This document shows, one piece after another, positions 11,896-12,190 of a DNA stretch of 12,190 nt. Source of the stretch: Actinomycetes bacterium (GTDB lineage: Bacteria > Actinomycetota > Actinomycetes > Actinomycetales > JAJYRW01); assembly GCA_021793895.1 (NCBI GenBank), contig JAJYRW010000008.1, positions 1 to 12,190 on the forward strand, written 5' to 3'. A program made the position numbers and the translations under genes. The notes below the pieces were generated by a model, which made no database searches, was not told the DNA's origin, and saw only the letters and a program-made list of their open reading frames with translations. Numbering within the stretch: the first letter of the stretch is position 1; the number at the start of each line of letters is the position of its first letter.

Positions 11896-12190
11896 TTAGC
11901 GCCTGAAGAGGTAGCCATCCAGCCACCGGCGGCTGGTTTTGTGCGTGTGACGGTTCATGCAAGTGGAGTCTGCTACGCCGATACCTCGACGGCGGAAGCT
12001 TCCCAAGGCCAGCCCGCAAACCTCAGTTACTCCCGGCCACGAAATCGCGGGCCTTATCTCGGAACCACGGCCGATACGGAAGAGGCCATGAACTTCGCAC
12101 AACTCAACGGTGTCAAGCCGATCGTGGAGCGGATGCCGCTTACAGCAGCCAATGAAGCGCTAAGCAAAATAGCTGCCGGCCGGCAGCTAT
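11874..12190 (+). pseudogene. Degraded zinc-dependent alcohol dehydrogenase with internal deletion
   Basis: This is the remnant of a medium-chain, zinc-type alcohol dehydrogenase in at least three reading frames. ATG 11874 opens MRKAAGALSA and then stops. One base-frame away, 11893-12019 reads PLAPEEVAIQPPAAG, FVRVTVHASGVCYAD and TAEASQGQPANL, the GroES-like N-terminus with its catalytic-zinc Cys. After a shift near 12020 comes VTPGHEIAG with the conserved GHE. In a third frame, to the window edge, the sequence reads LGTTADTEEAMNFAQ, NGVKPIVERMPL and TAANEALSKIAAGRQL, the family's C-terminal end. In intact enzymes of about 340 residues GHE lies near residue 65 and the second part near 270, so roughly 200 residues, including the Rossmann NAD-binding core, are missing. 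The gene is certainly non-functional as read. Confidence 0.75.
12169..12190. repeat. Perfect 22-base palindrome at the window edge
   Basis: ATAGCTGCCGG (12169-12179) is followed without a gap by its exact reverse complement CCGGCAGCTAT (12180-12190), and the window ends on its last base. It coincides with the last codons of the alcohol-dehydrogenase remnant. It could extend further beyond the edge. It may be a dyad operator, the start of a repeat element, or a contig-end artefact. Confidence 0.6.

Overview
The window reads as chromosomal DNA from a Gram-positive actinobacterium. The evidence is G+C-rich coding sequence, frequent GTG starts, a surface protein ending in an LPxTG-type sorting signal with an Arg-rich tail, an actinobacterial-style TPP riboswitch and a lipoprotein substrate-binding protein. 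I cannot name a genus from sequence alone.

Layout, left to right. (1) 3-1461 (+): an ABC-2 type exporter, ATPase then six-helix permease, with the ATPase start probably just outside the window. (2) 1454-1525: three near-identical 15-base CCGC-N7-GCGG units behind the permease, unexplained. (3) 1632-1940 (+): a pterin-4a-carbinolamine dehydratase. (4) 2086-2310 (+): a small HVA1/DUF2945 TUDOR-like protein that may be leaderless. (5) 2395-2436: a perfect 14-bp inverted repeat lying between converging genes. (6) 2468-5467 (-): a 999-residue cell-wall-anchored protein with a signal peptide, a Gly-rich domain, about six Ig-like repeats and LPVTG. (7) 5561-8107 (+), divergent from it: an 848-residue MalT/LAL-like LuxR regulator whose P-loop is degenerate.

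(8) 8209-8931 (-): a YkoF-family thiamine/HMP-binding protein. (9) 8996-9140: a shared intergenic region carrying a TPP riboswitch on the + strand and a hairpin that would hide the Shine-Dalgarno of the next gene. (10) 9141-11787 (+): a tightly packed thiYXZ operon (lipoprotein, permease, ATPase; junctions overlap by 1 and 4 bases) for uptake of a thiamine pyrimidine precursor. (11) 11788-12190: decayed DNA with a zinc-alcohol-dehydrogenase remnant carrying frameshifts and a large internal deletion, a possible antisense membrane-protein remnant, and a perfect 22-base palindrome at the very edge.

Two units look functional as systems. The first is the divergent pair of regulator and surface protein (2468-8107), where the LuxR-type protein is the obvious candidate controller of the adhesin-like protein. 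The second is the thiamine-precursor uptake module (8209-11787), in which riboswitch-controlled ThiYXZ sits back to back with a YkoF that is not under the riboswitch. No CRISPR array, tRNA, rRNA, insertion sequence or prophage gene was seen.
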